From NCBI GenBank assembly GCA_033030425.1, contig JAUFSD010000004.1, forward strand, positions 1,116,001 through 1,180,000: DNA of 64,000 bases. Reading direction: 5' to 3'. The translations under genes were made by a program, and so were the position numbers. This DNA is from Verpa conica (Eukaryota > Ascomycota > Pezizomycetes > Pezizales > Morchellaceae). Of this stretch, positions 1-13,600 are shown in pieces. Numbering within the stretch: the first letter of the stretch is position 1; every line of letters starts with the position of its first letter. The notes beneath the pieces were generated by a model. That model had not been told where the DNA came from and did not search any database. It saw only the letters and a program-made list of their open reading frames with translations.

Positions 1-986
1 TGTAGTTACGAATGGCTCACGAATGTTCTCGCGGGTTTTCGACGAGGACTCATAGAAAGTTGCACCGTACTTCTTAGCCAAGGCCTCACCCTCTTCACGT
101 CTAACGGCTCGAGAGCCTATTCTGTCGATTTTAGAGCCAACCTGAAGAATACCGTCAGCACTTTTTGTATCGGAATGTTTTGATATCCCGGATTGTTGAT
201 ATATCCACCCCCATAGAACATGAGAACCAGCCATCAGTAAAACATACCAAGCATTTGATGACACCCGGCGAAGCATACGTCTCCGCCTCTTTAAACCAGT
301 GGTCCATCGACAAGAAGCTCTCCCGATTGGATACATCATATACCAATATTACACCCTGTGCATTGCGGTAATAAGAGCTTGTTAACGTACGGAAACGTTC
401 TAGAATTATCTTCTGTCAGTATTTAATATCATAGACTACCGAAGCCCCAGATAATTCGAGCATCGGTAGCAGCAGGAGGGGTAGCTACCTTGACCCGCAG
501 TATCGAATAGCAATAATCTATGTGGTTTCCCCTTGGCCGAGACTCTCTTGACCTACACACAAAAACTTGTTAGACAATATCTTAATACCCCCCATCTGTG
601 ACCATTCCCCCAGTTTCTTTCTCTAGCACTTTTTTGAATACTTTATTTCTCCACCGATCCGCGGGAGTGGTATCGAGCGAGATCGGTTGAATATAAATCC
701 GTAGTGGCTGAGGGGCGGGGCTGGAAAAAACAAACCTTAAAATCAACGCCTATCGTGGCTGTCGCGGTATCCGTATCGAATATATCATCGACATATCGTA
801 GTAGCAACGCTGTTTTGCCTGAGTTACTTGGTCCTATGAGAAGTCTGAGCTGGTCAGCATGGAAGAAGCAATGGAGGAGGGTTAATAAAGTAAATAAAAA
901 ACAAGCAGAGAAGGGCTGAAAGCTGAAGTGCTGACACGATTCAAGGTTTAGACATACAGCTTGATGGTTGGATCTTGAGAAGACAT
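1..986 (-). CDS. Rab18-like small GTPase, 3' end cut by the window edge
   Basis: A Rab-family GTPase, expected to act as a membrane-traffic switch. The reconstructed protein begins [20 protein letters not shown]. Exon 1 is 986-958, with a donor at GTATGT, and exon 2 starts at 844. Further exons are 844-736, 552-489 and about 399-243, and the last runs off the left edge. P-loop (GPSNSGKT), effector region with TIGVDFK, G3 as LFDTAGQ, then [27 protein letters not shown] and [10 protein letters not shown] are all visible. The G3 motif has Phe where most Rabs have Trp, and the G4 motif reads VGSKID, with Ser in place of the usual Asn of NKxD. The prenylated C-terminus lies outside the window. Rab18-type is the best fit from the [14 protein letters not shown] and RNAQG motifs; another Rab subfamily is possible. 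The reading of exon 1 is inferred from phase and motif fit. Confidence 0.85.
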
Positions 987-1474
987 GATATGATGATCGC
1001 TGGTATTTCTATGTAGGTCTGTGGTATGAATAGAGTGGAGTGTGGAGTGTGGAGTGGTGTGGAATAGAGATGTGTGATGCGGTGTGATGTGATGTGATGT
1101 GTCTGTGTCTGTGTCTGTGCCTGTGTTGGAGGCGAGATATCTAGGTATAAGCTCAGGAACAATGTACGATGTAGGTATGTACAGGTTTTCTGGAAGTGCT
1201 GTGTTGAGGAGGCTCAATGATGATGAGCGGTGACGACGTTGTTGTCACTGCCACTGTTGTTGGGGGCCAAGTGCTGGCCCAGCAGGAAAGATGTCCAGGA
1301 GTCTCCATAGTGACCAAGTGACCATTGACCACTAACCACTCAACCGTTTAAAAGACATTCACTCGCCAACGTCAATAGGATATTTAGAAACCTGGAAATG
1401 ACCGAACATACAGTGAGTGGCAACTAGCCAGAATAGCAACACAAACGATAAACGACACTACAAGATACACATAC

Positions 1475-1571
<97 letters not shown>

Positions 1572-2119
1572 TACACGGGCCCAGCTCAGCTACACAACAA
1601 CCACATGACTCAAATTCTCCAGTCAGAAACGGCCCACGCGACCGCACTCCACACACACATAACATAATCATGATCACCAGCTCTCACAGCCTCCCTCAAT
1701 AATGCCCAATGTGATACCTAAATACACAAGAGAGGCATTTTGTTCTCGAGTCGCCCTGAAACGGAGAAACTGTATTTAGACCACGCATATCCGCGACTAG
1801 AGTATCCTTCCCTCGGATCGAAAATATATATATATATATATAAAAAGAAAGCAAAAAAAAAAAAAAAAGCAAAAAGACACAGCGTAACAATCACCATGGC
1901 CAAGAACAAGTCCCTTAGAAAATAAGTCAGTACTATTCTCGTAGTTACACACTCCATTTGGCCTAGCTCTGTTGCCCACGAAAGAGTTGCTGATTTATTG
2001 AGTATTACCCCATATTTTAGAGGTGGGCCCAAACTTTTTTTTATTCAGTAGTAAAGAGGAACAAGGAAAGAAAAGAAACACCACGAAAAAAATCGGTCTC
2101 AGTATATTTTTGTTTCCAT
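987..2119. other. Intergenic region between the Rab18-like gene and eS1 gene
   Basis: No gene is supported here. It holds the upstream region of the Rab18-like gene, a GT-rich stretch near 1080-1125, a hexanucleotide microsatellite (1466-1576), a short AT dinucleotide run near 1826 followed by a poly-A run near 1853, and the 3' flank of the eS1 gene. ORFs in the microsatellite are repeat artefacts. Confidence 0.7.
1466..1576. repeat. Hexanucleotide microsatellite (ATACAC)n
   Basis: About 18 near-perfect copies of a 6-base unit ATACAC. It lies upstream of the Rab18-like gene and downstream of the eS1 gene. The repeat gives open frames on both strands (alternating His-Thr or Met-Cys) that have no coding meaning. 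Confidence 0.95.
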
Positions 2120-3180
2120 TTACACCGTCTCCAAAACAGTCTCCTTAAACTCGCGCTCAACCTTCTGACCAGACTCATCCGCTGTCGACTCTCCGTGCAG
2201 AGACAACAGAGCACCGAGGTCGAATTTAGGAGCCTTGAGGAGCTTTACCTTGCGGATATGCACCTACAGGAGATCGTCAGCATATACACATACATATCAT
2301 AATAAAATCACCGACATCCCCACCGGCTACCTGCAGTGGGTATAGTTGACTTAGAGAGATGGATACAAACATTCTGCAGGGGGTAAATCCCGGTTGTAGC
2401 CTTCTCAATCTCACGTCCAATAACCTCCGGAATAAGCTTAGCAGTTAACTGCGACAGAGTGCATGTGGCAGCCTCACGCTGGATGATCTCGACCATCTTC
2501 TTACGGATGGAACGGATCTGGGAAGACTGTGCGTAGGTGGTTTTCTTGATCTGGTTTGGCCGCCTCTTTGTGAAAGCAATGGCGAAGAGACGAAGGAGGT
2601 AATCGTCGGTAGTCTTGACGGTGACATTGGCCTCAATCAATGTTTGCCACTTGCGAACGAGAGAGCGAAGCTTGTCTGAAGTGAAGTCGAGCCCGTGGAA
2701 GTTTGTGAGGCAGTTCTTGCCTTGGACTTCATCAACCCTCAATTTAACCTTGCGGAATGCGTGGTCCTCGTCCTTTTGAAGATCAGCGAGGGAGACCTCA
2801 AAGATACGGCCCTTGAGGGCGTCGTTGGCATTCTTCAAACCGGTAGTGCGGTTGACGAGGGTCTTTCCAACACTATTCCCGAGAGGCCTCTGTCAGCCAT
2901 TATTCAACCCTTAAAGCTATTTTCCTGTATATATCCTAAGGTTCATGTATCGAAGGAAGATGAGAATCTCACTCTCTGATTTGGAAAGATGAAGGAGCCT
3001 AGTATCGAGAGAAAGTTAGGATTGAAAACAGAAAGAGAGAGGGAGAGAGAGAAACCCCTCGAGCTCTAGAATCAAGCTCACCTTGACACTGTACCAGTCC
3101 TTACGGGTGAAAGGGTCTTGGGCCTTCTTCTTAAGACCCTTCTTTCCCTTAGAAAGCCTCTTATTCTTACCAACAGCCAT
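2120..3180 (-). CDS. RPS1: 40S ribosomal protein eS1 (S3aE family, yeast Rps1)
   Basis: Component of the small ribosomal subunit near the mRNA exit. Four exons, 3180-3082, 2998-2973, 2872-2371 and 2263-2120, join in phase to 256 residues, matching the family length. The N-terminus [15 protein letters not shown] and the block [17 protein letters not shown] are typical, as are [22 protein letters not shown] and the C-terminal [18 protein letters not shown]. Exon 2 is only 26 bases; the acceptor of exon 3 is the AG just before TGTTGG, since an earlier AG breaks the frame. The start is the family-standard Met. Confidence 0.97.
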
Positions 3181-6100
3181 TTTTTATAGTCGTTACTGCT
3201 CTATAATCCGCCGTCAGCCTAGCCCATGCATAAATAAATCCATTCCTCCCCCACTCCATATTCAAATCCAATTCTTGATATCGAGTTTTCGATAACACCC
3301 CTCCAGCCAAAGTAGGGCAAGCCAAAAAAAATCCCACCAACCCAAACAAACGGAATTCCCTCGGGAGATAAGTGATAATTACCTTACCTGTCGTCTCGTA
3401 GGTTATAAAGACTTCGTTAGGGGCAGAAGTCGAGGCGGCGTTGCTCGTGATGGAGGTTGTCGTGCTGTTGCTGGTGTTTGCTGGGCGTAATTTGGTTAAT
3501 GTGTGCATCAATTGTGGGCTCGGTTGGTCTTGGCACTATCACTTGGTGTGGGATAGGACTGGTATAGGGCTTGTGCCCTGACACTCGTTAGATAAACAGT
3601 GCCAATCACTTGACTGAGCTAAACAAAATCAACTATCGGATATACTCATAATTCAGTAGGCCGTCCCTACTAAGCCAGTAGAAATTCTTTAAGGAGGGTC
3701 TAAGTTTTATAAATCTTTCTCGAATAAATATTACTTTGCTGTGAATACAGTTGATCTCTACTAAATAGCCTTGCTCGTTACTAGAATCAGTATCGAGTAT
3801 CACAATCATAATATTAGTTTATTTATTCATAAGCATTGCGCCTAGCGTACAACCTTCTCTCTCATTTTGTTACTAGAAATCTATCTCTCTAGCTACTGTT
3901 TAAAAATTAGGCTTATCTGAGACTTCAGCAGCCAATATACATACGTCGCTTTTATTTAGTCCTAAGTACCGTCAATTATATATTTGCTTTAGGGCTAAAA
4001 CTCTGGATTTTTTTTTATATTATTTTACGTCAACTTCGTATGTTAGCCCTGAATAAAAGAGGGCTCACTAAACAGCCAGAATCCCAGGGTCTGGTGGTGA
4101 TTGGAGTCAAAATCTACACTAAAGAGTTATTCCGGTTACGAAAACTCGCTCCTTTAGTTATTATTGGCTCTATAACCTATTTTAACCTCCAAAAATTTCT
4201 GTAAGTCCTCAATTCCTGTACTACTATGTGACTCTTCATAAATTATACTGCCTACAGTATATATATAGACTCCCACAATAAGAATACAGTGTATAAGAGT
4301 AAAAATTCCATTAAAGCATGAGATCGATCCCGCCGATCCTTATACAGTAAGACAATAACACTGTTACATAGTAAAGCTTATTATTGTCCCACCCTACCGA
4401 TCCCTAGGGGCCAGAACCGATATCTCCATACAAAAACCTTCAATTGCTAAGACATTTTATAAGCCCTTTGAAACCCGAATCTTGACCTAACCTGTAGACC
4501 CCACTCTTCTGCCACTGTGGTATGTCCCACCCTACAGAGACATACAATCTCAAGACCTATTGGTAAAGACTCAAAGGTTTGACAATCCATAATAATACCA
4601 ACTTCCGATCCCACCTGTATTTTTATAGGAAAACTCTGTTGTACTGCGTTTGTTGGTAACTTTGCAGACTGCACAGGAGAAAATTTAAGTTCAATGAAAA
4701 GATAGGTTCGATTGTGAAGCTCGATCTATCATCCACCATTGTTACTTAACCCCGAAGTCTGTTTCGGAGAGTATCTCAAATTAACTCAGATGCAGATTAA
4801 TAAAACGGTTCAAGGGCCCTGAGATATACTTTTTATCCCGGACTTGAATATCGCTCTTTCCTCTCCTTCCATACTAAGAATGCATGTCCTTAACTACGAA
4901 TCCAAAGACTTTGGATGAACGATCGTAAATGTCCAATGATGCAAGTCCTGTCTAGGGTCAGGGTTATAGGGTTATATGGCTATGATTAAGCAACGCCCTT
5001 TCCCTCAGTGCTTGGGGTTACACGCCGTGACAAAAACTACACAGACGACTCACGTTTCCTCACATGTCAACTTTTTTGCCAGCTCCAAGGTTCCACGACA
5101 GTAGCTAACACTGCGTTTTTCCAGTTCCTTTTTTACTGAAGCGAAAGGGATCAGCAATCAGCTCCACCGAGCATAGCTCGTGTTGCCCTCTTGCCGCGAT
5201 ACACCCCGGTTACCTCCTGCTAAATGTCTTCAATCGCCTGTATTACTGACTCGGGTCTACCTTGGGAGGGCGAAAAAAACTTCATAGTATCAATAACCCA
5301 TGATCCTCAAGATGGTGTTGTTTCCCTTCTCCTTTCTTTTCTTTTCCAGTCGCATGACGACTTACCAGGAACAGGAAAGAAAAAATACAAGACCTTGCTC
5401 AGCGATCAGTCGATCCCACCGATCCCCCACCTTTTTTTCCCCCGCGCCCGACCTCCATGAGGCTCTGCGGCAGCGGTTCACAGTTTTTTATATTTTTTCC
5501 CTTCGTTTTTCGGGACTATCCGACTTGGCGTGTTGGGCCGAGGATAGGGAAGCAAGAGTTAGTCCAGTCCGAAATACCTTAAAGATGCGCGAGATTATGA
5601 ATCCCTGGTTTTCGTCCCATCTGGCCTCTCCTACCCCTGGCTCAACCCTTACCTCCCGAATCTCTCCGTCATGCCTTTAACCAGCTCATGAAAAAAAAAA
5701 TCGAGTATCTGCACCTGCAGCATGCATTGTAGAGAGAGGTAATCTGATTTTGCAGTTTCGGATGTTTTTTTTGATTGACCTTCTTTCTATCTCATCCCAC
5801 TTTTAACTATCTGAGAGCGCGGCCTTGCATGTGCGAGAGAGTAAGGATAGGCACGGGATAATGAATGGACGAATCCCAGAGGTATGTTGCGTAGGAGGTA
5901 TGACTTCTTCGGCGGAAATGCCGTTCCTACTTACTCACACACCCACATACTCACATACTACGGATAACCTATAGAACAAAACGATATTATATTTTGGTAT
6001 GTCGAACTATGAGAATTCTTTGCTTTTTAAATCGTCCCAAAAAACAGAAGCCTACAGGGAAGAATTTACCGGAAGGTGAAACAGAAACATGCACCACTAT

Positions 6101-9100
6101 GTGACCTCCCGGTGGTTGCGGCTGCCGGACTGAGGCAAATTTTGATGACGTGACATTAAAGTTGAGTATTAAGGATTATGATATCAGCTATGTAAAGGAG
6201 CATACATATGGAACAGAGCATGTAGAGTAACCATATCTTTCCTGGCCCTGGCATATTAGTGAGAGTCTTACAGCTACTCTACATGAAGAGGTTATGGACT
6301 GAGGAAGGGGTGTTTGTGGAAGGTGGGTTTCATGGGTCTCACTGTTTTGCCGGTTCGCCTGATAGCCGGTGCACAGGTTAGATATTGCCTCTCTTAACCT
6401 TCTGCAGATCTTCCGTGGTAAGGCGGCCCATAAAAACATTTCCGCGCACTGTCTGGGGATCTTTCTTCAATATTCCGGGGAAGCCAGTGTTAGCAGCGAG
6501 AGATTACGATACCAAAACATGAGGGATCCGCTCTCTAGCTCCGCGATTTCTCTTCCTGGTAGCATCCATCGAATTGGAAAAAGGACCGGCATCCTGAAAC
6601 GTTATTTATACAACCTCAAGCGAGTGAGAGGGCTGCCATAAATGCAACATTCTTCTTTCAGACAGATCCTCGTTCGTGACCCAAGGATGTGGGTACGGTA
6701 GAAGATACCCCCCATGAATGCAAACGTGATAGCGAAAGCGAGAGGGTGGAAGGCGATAGGAAGAGGAGAGTGATGATGGCGTGGCGCTAGAATTATATTT
6801 TCTGCTTCGTTCGGCCGGAGGGCGAGCCCATATTGGTTGGATACATGTAGTTCATGGATTGGATGAATGGGATTAGTGTGGATGGGATGGATGTGTGGAT
6901 TTACCCTGGCCAAGCCCTAGAGTTAAAGGTCTCGCATTGTATCTTTACACCGAAGCCCCGGGTAGGTACGGAGAGTATGTACAAGTAAAGAAATCAACAT
7001 GATGGTTAATTACTCGCCTACTACTAACGTAGAGAGGGAGGGAGAGATGTATGTATACGCAGAGGGCAGACAGGCAGGCAAACAATTATAATTGCCTCAA
7101 AATTGAAAAAAAAAAAGGGGGGGGAAGGTGTTTAATTGAAGAAACGAGGAGAGAAAACACCAGCCAAGGGTGCGCCTCTTTCTGCCGGTATTTAGTCCCA
7201 GCCCCAGCGGTTCTTCGGGGATACTAGCATGTCGTGGTCTGAATACATAATCCTTATGTTTAGCCCATCTGGCTCGGGTGGAATACACCGTGAATGGGGG
7301 TACTTGCGAGAGAGTGTTGGTAAAAGTGGAGGAGTGAGAAGAATGAACTGTATCTAGGTAGGTTCTCCAGGGTTAGGAGCGTTTCTGAAAATCCGGAGGG
7401 TGTATGGATAGATGCGGGGGAGGAAGGATTGAGGTTTATCAGTGATACCGGATATATAGGTGTAGGGTATGTGTCACGGCACGTTACGTCGCGCCCTAAG
7501 AATCAATCTAGTCTGGAGCGGGGTTCGGTTCACTCGCTCTTACAAGCACACTCATTCGCTCGCTGGTGGAAGCAGGTTGATGGATGGATGGGTTGGAAAG
7601 CACGGCCGATATCTTTGCAGGGCACTCTATCTGTCTATCTGTGAGGATTTGATTGACGTCCACAGATACGCTTGCATGGAAGCGAAACAGACAGATTGAC
7701 TCAATTATTTTTGTGGGCATGATAGACCCTTCGGTTCTGGGCTTCAGGACGATCACTCCTCACCCTCGCCTTGCCAACGGCCGTACTCTCCTGCACTCTG
7801 AAAATCTCTCGGGATGGGTGGCATGGTGTTCTGCCGGATCTACCTTTTTCCTAACCTCTTCTCCACACTAATAGATGTACATGTACTGTGATGTATATGT
7901 ATCTCACCTAGAGTACCATGCCAGAAACAGCATGATATACCCACCAGTAACAAGGGAAAAGTTATCTAACGTCGCGACAGTGTCTCCTGAAAATCAGAAC
8001 TGACGCAAGCTCAATTTAGCAAGTAATACTATCTTGACAGATGGGGCATATGGAACCCCACCCGGCACCTTGGGGCTTTATGGGTTAGGTGTCTCCCACC
8101 TCCCTTAGGTGTTCACTCCGTCCTGACCAACAAAATCCCTTTGTACAGGTATGTACCTGCAGTACACACCACCAGCCAGCTAGGTGCCATACCACTTTTC
8201 ACGACACCACCATTACCGCTGCCCGCGGCCGCCAACGCAATCACCAAAACCATCATTCAATTGAGCCGTGTAACCGCTCCTTACACACACCAGTGCTACT
8301 ATTAAGAATTTGCAACTGCAATGGTTATACGAGGAAAGGATAATCCTACCACACTTGCACTACCCTCCATCTCAAAGGAAGCACCATCTACAGTACAGAA
8401 CATATGTGTAAAGTAAATCACTGCTAATTCCCGGATTTCGGCCCTTTGAGTACTGTAAATAACCTGCAATGACAGGAACTTCATGGCTTTGTTTCTAAAG
8501 TAGCAAATAGATAGTAGTCTTTATGGCTTTTTTTGGAGTTGTGGGCTCCTTATCAGCGCAGGAACCAGAATCTTAGACACCGGCGCAGCCGCCACCACCT
8601 ACCACAACCACCACTATAACCTACCACAACCACAACCACTATCACCGCGCGTATACAGTGCGCAAACTATTACACATTTCTATAGAAGTAGACCATATCA
8701 GTCCGGTTTAAAGTTCTGGACAGGCAAGAAATGCCAGTCCACCCCAACGAGACGCATAAGTGCAATAATTATGTGGTCTTTGTGAGAACTTTCCTACGGC
8801 AACCCACACTAACACGTGCTAGTAAGTGTGGTAGAGATATATTTCGGTTGTAGTGGTGTGATGTAAGTGTGAGTGTCGGATATCCGGCCTTACCCCCTTT
8901 CGCTCATCCGACAAACACTCCGATTAGAAGTGCACTGCAGAAGTATTTATTCTCTGATGCAAAATTCATTAAAGTGCAATTATTTTGTATATACTTTGCT
9001 ATAGTATAATTAACGGTAAAAGTTCGGGTCAGTCCCCGCATACTATACTTCTAGCCTCCTCCTCCTTAGGCAATTAAGTGATCTAGACATAGTAATAAGC

Positions 9101-10061
9101 CACCATGCCACAGCTAGGACAAGCAAGGGGCATAAAGAATTAAGAGAAAAATATTAAAAATCAATAGGATGAAAGGAACAAAGAATTCTCTTTTTGTGCG
9201 CGCAGTATGCAAGAGCCCCTATGAAGGGAAAAACTTTTTTGCCACCAGTACGTGGTAGGTACTAGTAGTCACTCCACTCCGTACGAGACTGCAAGTACAA
9301 TTCATCTCATCCCGTCTCCTCAAAGACCCACCATCCCGATTCCTCCCATCCCACCAGGAACACAAGAAAAGCAAATAAAATAAAATATTGGGAGGGAAAA
9401 AATATAGGCATAAAAAAGTCGCGCCAGCTCCCGTTCAATCCGGCGCCGAGAACAATGTAAGTTAGATATGTAAAATGACGCGCCTGACCGAAAAAAATAA
9501 TAATAACCCCGTCCATACAGTAAAAGCACCAGCCATGAAGGTTCGTCAGAAAATCAAAGAAATACAAAAGAAACCGTTACAAGAAGTAATACCTCACAAA
9601 CCATCGCTATCATGAAGTCATCTTAGAGAGTGCAGGGATAAAACAAAACTTTTTTGTAAACAGTGAACCCCCCCATTACCCTCTCCTTAGAACCATGACA
9701 TCGCTTTTGGGTAGACAGTGAAGCACAAAGATATAAAAAGTAGCCGCCGCAATAATAAACAAGAATATGTATGCTCCGGTAAAGTAGAAGAAAATTAGGC
9801 AAGAAAAAAAAGTACCACGCCAGATAAGAGAAGCAAAAATATAGACACCCAGGTTTTTTTTTTTGGTTTTTTGTTGATTTTTTTTAATTGATTTTTTACT
9901 TGTCCGGTGTCGATTCACAAACCGAGAAGGAGGTCGACAAGAAGTCGATTTTTCACCGTTAGGAAAGAACGTCCGGAATTGTAAAGAGCCCTAAGGAACC
10001 AGCAATTGCCACTATTCGGATTCTGTGGGTCGGCTTTGTCCTCGAGTTCGATTACATCAAG
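3181..10061. other. Long gene-poor region
   Basis: Nearly 6.9 kb in which I can support no gene. About 3600-4450 is AT-rich, TpA-rich and full of stops, as expected of decayed DNA. Elsewhere there are only short open frames without recognisable motifs or splice logic. Low-complexity patches include CCACAAC-type repeats at about 8590-8645, T-runs at 9855-9890, and C/T-rich strings. A non-coding RNA or a small species-specific gene cannot be excluded by eye. Confidence 0.55.
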
Positions 10062-10662
10062 TCACCGTTTGTGCGGTGGGGGAGATCCCCCGTCCCTTTC
10101 GTCGTCGGATTTGTATTCCCCGAATTCTTCAAATACTGGGAAACTAACATAGACACCTATAGGTAAACAGTTAGCACTAATGCCTGTTAGGTAATCGGGG
10201 TGAGCACCCGTGACATCACATACCATCAGGGCTTTCTGGTAGCTCCTTTGAAATCATATTGAATGGGAAATGACCCCCTTCTCCCGGTGGTGTTGATACT
10301 GGCGATGTACTTGTTGAACTTGAATTTGATACTGAAGCTGCCATGCGTGGAGCTGTTGGTGTGGGTTGTGTTGGCTGAGGAGAAGTAGCTTCGATGGCTA
10401 CTCTCGCAAGAAGTGTACTTGCTCTTATTGATGGAGATTTACAGCGATCCCTTTCACACTGCATTGTCGACGAGCCGGTTACACTGACGGAAGCAGGAGT
10501 AACAGATGGAGGCGTTAATGGTGACCGCATCGACCGTCTGGGTGTAGGTTCACAGTGGGCTGGCAGTGAGATGAACATTTTTGTTGATGGAGAGAAAGCG
10601 AACTTTGATGATGTTTCGGACGAAGAGTCGTCGGAAGATCTTCTTCTTTTGTTTGAAGCCAC
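10062..10662 (-). CDS. Unrecognised Ser/Pro/Thr-rich protein, probably nuclear
   Basis: Two exons: 10662-10224 and 10156-10062, joined in phase 1 across a 67-base intron with GTATGT donor and TATAG acceptor. The protein has about 177 residues. It starts MASNKRRRSSDDSSSETSS, a basic stretch that could be a nuclear localisation signal. It is rich in SP and TP pairs (TPRRSMRSPLTPPSVTPAS and several later TP sites), which would suit proline-directed kinases. It ends with a more ordered piece GVYVSFPVFEEFGEYKSDDE followed by a Pro-rich tail PPPHKR. The reading frame continuing cleanly through the intron and the acidic/hydrophobic end argue for a real gene. I recognise no domain; a small regulatory protein is only a guess. 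The upstream kilobase is pyrimidine-rich on the coding strand, as in long fungal leaders. Confidence 0.7.
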
Positions 10663-13600
10663 GGTGGTAAGCGGAAGATGAAGCGTTTTAATAAGTTTTG
10701 ATGGTCTACCGAAATTCTAGTAGACTTCCGAAGATGGACAGTGTTATTTTTGGAGGGGTCCTTTTGGAGATTTAAGCTGATGGATGCTGGGATGCTGGGG
10801 CTTCACAATGGTCTTTCGACTACAGTAGGGAAAGCAGGATGATAGCGAGGCGAACAGATGCTGTTGATCGTCTGGATTGGCGGCGAAGCTCTAGATGGCT
10901 GCTGAGGGATTTTATTGAAATTCAGGTTGGGACTTTTGTGGGATGGAGGTGGTGGGTGAGGGCAGTATTAATATTTATTTTGGATTAGGTTGAGTGTGTC
11001 AGCGTACGGATGGTACCTCTAGCACTTTTTGGCAGGAGATGACGGAGATGGGCGTGGTGGAGCAGCGATAAAACAAGCTGCTACGGCGTGGAGACAAACA
11101 GCCGGTGTGGGTGATGTATGTAATGTGATGTGGGCGAGTTTCGAAGGTAGCGATTGCAGAGAGGTAGCGAGAAACGGCGGTATGTGCGTTATAAAGGATG
11201 TGGAGAAGAGTAATGGGGGGGGCAACAGCAGGATTTGAGATCAAGGGAGGAGCAAGAATAAGAGCAAGAGAGCAGGGCTGGCACAGCGCAAATAGCCAGG
11301 GCAGACGTTCTATCTAAATAATGTGTTTGGAATACGTCGTTGTGTGTCTGTATTCCTATGTCTGTCTGGTCTTGTCTCTCTTTCTGTGTCTGTGGGTGTG
11401 CACGAGGCCGCCTATTGCGTTGCAGGGCAGAGGTGCAAGTGAGAGTGAGAGTGAGAGTGAGAGTGGGAGTGGAGCAAGAGCAAGAGGGCACTGAGGGGCA
11501 CGGGATATGGAACGAGAAGGGGCAGAAGAAGAAGCAGAAGAAGAAGCAGAAGAAGCGGGCAATCCAAACAATTAAGCAGACTCCCCGAGACAATACAAGA
11601 TAGATGGCCAAACTACGACAGACAGGTGCTGAACGAAACGGTGCGGCCCCTAAGCTCTTTTATTTGTCGCGGGCCAGGGCAAGACACGAATGGGTATGGG
11701 ACCCAGCACAGACGTGCCCATTCACCCCCCCAGGGAATGGCTCAAGCAGCATCCCAAAAGTCTCGTGGGTCGACGAGGGAGCTGTGCGGTCGTCGATTCT
11801 TCCTGTATGGCGGCTTTGAATCCGGCCTACTGTGTCTGCTGGTCGTCACCCACTCGCCATTGCCCCCAGCACTCCCACTCCCACGCCCACGCCCACTATG
11901 CCCATTACACTCCCCTCGCTCCTGTGTGGAGAGACCCCGAGAAGAGTCCGCCGGCGGCGTGTGTCGTTGGCGCGGTCGCTTGGGGACTAGCTTCCCTGGC
12001 TGCTGGGGGGCAAATCTCTCGGTAATTGTTTTTGCTGGGAGGGGGGGTAGCCTCTCTAAGCTAGTTTAACAGCTGCTATGCATGCAACACCATCTGGATC
12101 TTCTGAACCTCGACTCTGACAGAAGGGGGAATTCAAGAATTAAATTCCGACACAATTAATAAACACCACATATCGCGGAAATACCACTCTTAGCATCCGT
12201 CAGATTTGCAATATCAGCCGTGATGGAGGGATGGATGGTGGAATTGGAGATGGCCGTGCGAGCCGTAATGATGGGCCAAGATGTAATTCAATCTGCTAGA
12301 GAAAGACCTTTGTCTCTGTGAGATACTTTATGAGCAGCATGACTCAATGTTCTTCCCTTAGCAAAAAAGTGCTATCAAGCCATCATAAAAGGTTCTTGCA
12401 TAGGTACATAACTTCTCTTGCAATTGGGGCGGTTAAAAAAAACCGCACATATACATAGCTTTCACCGGTACAAATCACGAAAAAGCAGTCCCGGGCAGGA
12501 AGTAGAGGAGGTCCTGACGTATAAATTAAGTATTGAATATCGTCAAGATAGTGGGTCGTAACACTTATGCGGCTCTCTTTCCCAGCATCTCCCCCGCCTA
12601 GTGTTTCCTCCTTCATTCAACAACCCCCCTTACCCAGCATATGTAGACTTATGTAGGAGCCATGTAGCCCTTCTCAAGTAGTCGTATTGCATGCTTTTTT
12701 TTTGTTGTTGTTGTTGCCCGTCACTCGGTCTACTTGGCCGAACAGCCTGGTTTGTTTTTGCTAGATTATTTTTCCTTACGGAACCTTAAACAAGGCAATT
12801 ATCTACAGTTTGGGGGATATTATTAAGTCACCCTCCCCGTATCTAAGGTAAGACTAATGCCGAGTTAGAAGTACCTAACTGCGGTCCATCCCTGGAATAA
12901 CTTGTGCTTAGACTATTCAGCCCATCCCACGCCGGGTCCTAAACAAAATCCTCCATCTTTAATTGGAAACCTATGTATCTTTTATAGGAGCACCGGCGCA
13001 GCTACCCGTCCGTATATCTATCAAACTTTGCGCCTTGATATATTTTCCATAGAAACTACCTCAAGTACCTTCAAATAAACACCCCCGAGGTAACAGTTTT
13101 TTCCCCCAATTATTTTCTTTTTCCACTATCCTCTCCACCCATCTGCAAGAGGGTGGGGCGGCAGTTCCGAGTCCGCGTTCCCAGCGTACACTCGAAAACG
13201 GGAGATGTAACCACACTTCTTCCTTCACCCCGCCACCCCCCCCCCGTCGGTCGCCTGGCCTCTTAAAACCTATCCCACCTATTTCGAGCATGGCGCCAAA
13301 CAGCGCCCTATGGGCCCTATAGGAGGTTTCGGGTGGAAAAAATGGCATGAGAAACCAGACCAACCCTAAAGTACTAATATCCTCCCTGGAGGAATATTCC
13401 ATGTGTAATTTTTTTTCCTTTATCTTGCGAGACACACATATCCTTGTTGACCCACAGGGTTCATCAAGTTGGTCACAGAATTATTTGACACACTACTTAC
13501 GGCTGGCAGAATGAAGTGGGAAAAAGGAACAAAGGCACATGCCCGCGTAGGTAGCCTGGCACTCCCGCGGTAGCCTAACGAACGACAAAGGGGAGAAGGA

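Noticed and set aside
1384..1677. Long open frame of alternating Met-Cys or His-Thr
   Set aside because: It is the ATACAC microsatellite read in frame; no stops occur because of the repeat.
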